Of a DNA stretch of 64,000 nucleotides, positions 63,950 to 64,000 are shown in pieces (position 1 is the first letter of the stretch; each line of letters begins with the position of its first letter). Location of the stretch: contig CAJLRM010000007.1 in the NCBI GenBank assembly GCA_905209085.1, positions 90,384 through 154,383 on the forward strand, read 5' to 3'. This DNA is from an uncultured Eubacteriales bacterium. Lineage in GTDB: Bacteria > Bacillota > Clostridia > Christensenellales > Borkfalkiaceae. Under the pieces are notes generated by a model. It saw nothing but the letters and a program-made list of their open reading frames with translations. It was not told where the DNA came from and searched no databases. A program made the translations under genes and the position numbers.

Positions 63950-64000
63950 ATGATAGCAGAAAGAGTTGAAGAAGTCAAGCGAAGGGAGAGGGGGAGCGGG
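63950..64000 (+). CDS. Possible start of a gene cut by the window end
   Basis: An ATG at 63950 follows GGGGAAAAGGG and opens 17 codons (Met-Ile-Ala-Glu-Arg-Val...). This is too short to identify. The purine-rich composition recalls the non-coding spacers, so it may not be a gene. Confidence 0.2.
   Translation, partial: MIAERVEEVKRRERGSG

Noticed and set aside
1..64000. CRISPR array, rRNA operon, intact insertion sequence or phage genes
   Set aside because: No regularly spaced repeats, rRNA sequence, transposase or phage structural genes were recognised in the window.

Overview
The window looks like a chromosomal segment of a gut-type anaerobic member of the Clostridia (Bacillota). Reasons: AGGAGG-type ribosome binding sites, TTGACA-17-TATAAT promoters, a V/A-type rather than F-type ATPase, LplABC-style sugar import, an AgrC/LytTR two-component pair, Listeria-Bacteroides (InlB) repeats and lipobox lipoproteins. 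A lineage near Christensenellales is plausible, but that is inference only. Most of the window is moderately GC-rich and almost entirely on the + strand. The last ~3.4 kb (about 60.5-63.9 kb) is visibly AT-rich, lies mainly on the - strand and is probably acquired.

Layout. 0-5.6 kb: the 3' part of mfd, a parvulin-like foldase lipoprotein and a 50-aa YjzC-like protein. 5.8-6.6 kb: an SGNH hydrolase with its own consensus promoter. 6.6-16.4 kb: a complete V-type ATPase operon in the order G/H-I-K-E-C-F-A-B-D. Two long purine-rich, hairpin-containing spacers interrupt it, and the K subunit keeps the residues that bind Na+ in Enterococcus hirae NtpK. 16.5-21.3 kb: a clan GH-A-like hydrolase, a secreted protein of unknown function, a GGDEF protein with an NTF2-like front half, and a decayed xylulokinase 3' half. 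21.4-26.9 kb: a LamG/InlB surface protein and a secreted sialate O-acetylesterase-like protein.

27.0-41.7 kb: a Gram-positive polysaccharide utilisation locus. It has a divergent AraC regulator, two permeases and a binding protein of the LplBCA type, two small surface proteins, two GH36/clan-D alpha-galactosidase-like enzymes, a GH39-like lipoprotein and a six-hairpin-type intracellular enzyme. The logic is outside trimming and capture, ABC import, then cytoplasmic alpha-galactoside cleavage. 41.8-42.3 kb holds a decapitated surface-protein remnant.

42.7-60.4 kb is the most unusual region. An AgrC-type kinase and LytTR regulator are followed by a pair of LytTR-like 9-bp direct repeats with 21-bp period, then a promoter. 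Downstream are two domain-swapped GH3 enzymes, a CBM lipoprotein, a small membrane protein and an extracellular acylation cassette. The cassette has two DltD/AlgJ-like SGNH proteins carrying LRR or InlB modules, an 81-aa membrane peptide, an MBOAT acyltransferase and a DltA-like AMP ligase, but no visible carrier protein. It resembles dlt or alginate-acetylation machinery recombined with glycosidases.

60.5-64 kb: a serine-recombinase C-terminal remnant, a frameshifted MFS transporter, an AraC-GGDEF fusion regulator and tRNA-Ala(CGC). Four secreted proteins in the window share a C-terminal Gly-Cys / hydrophobic helix / Arg-Lys tail that looks like a sorting signal.
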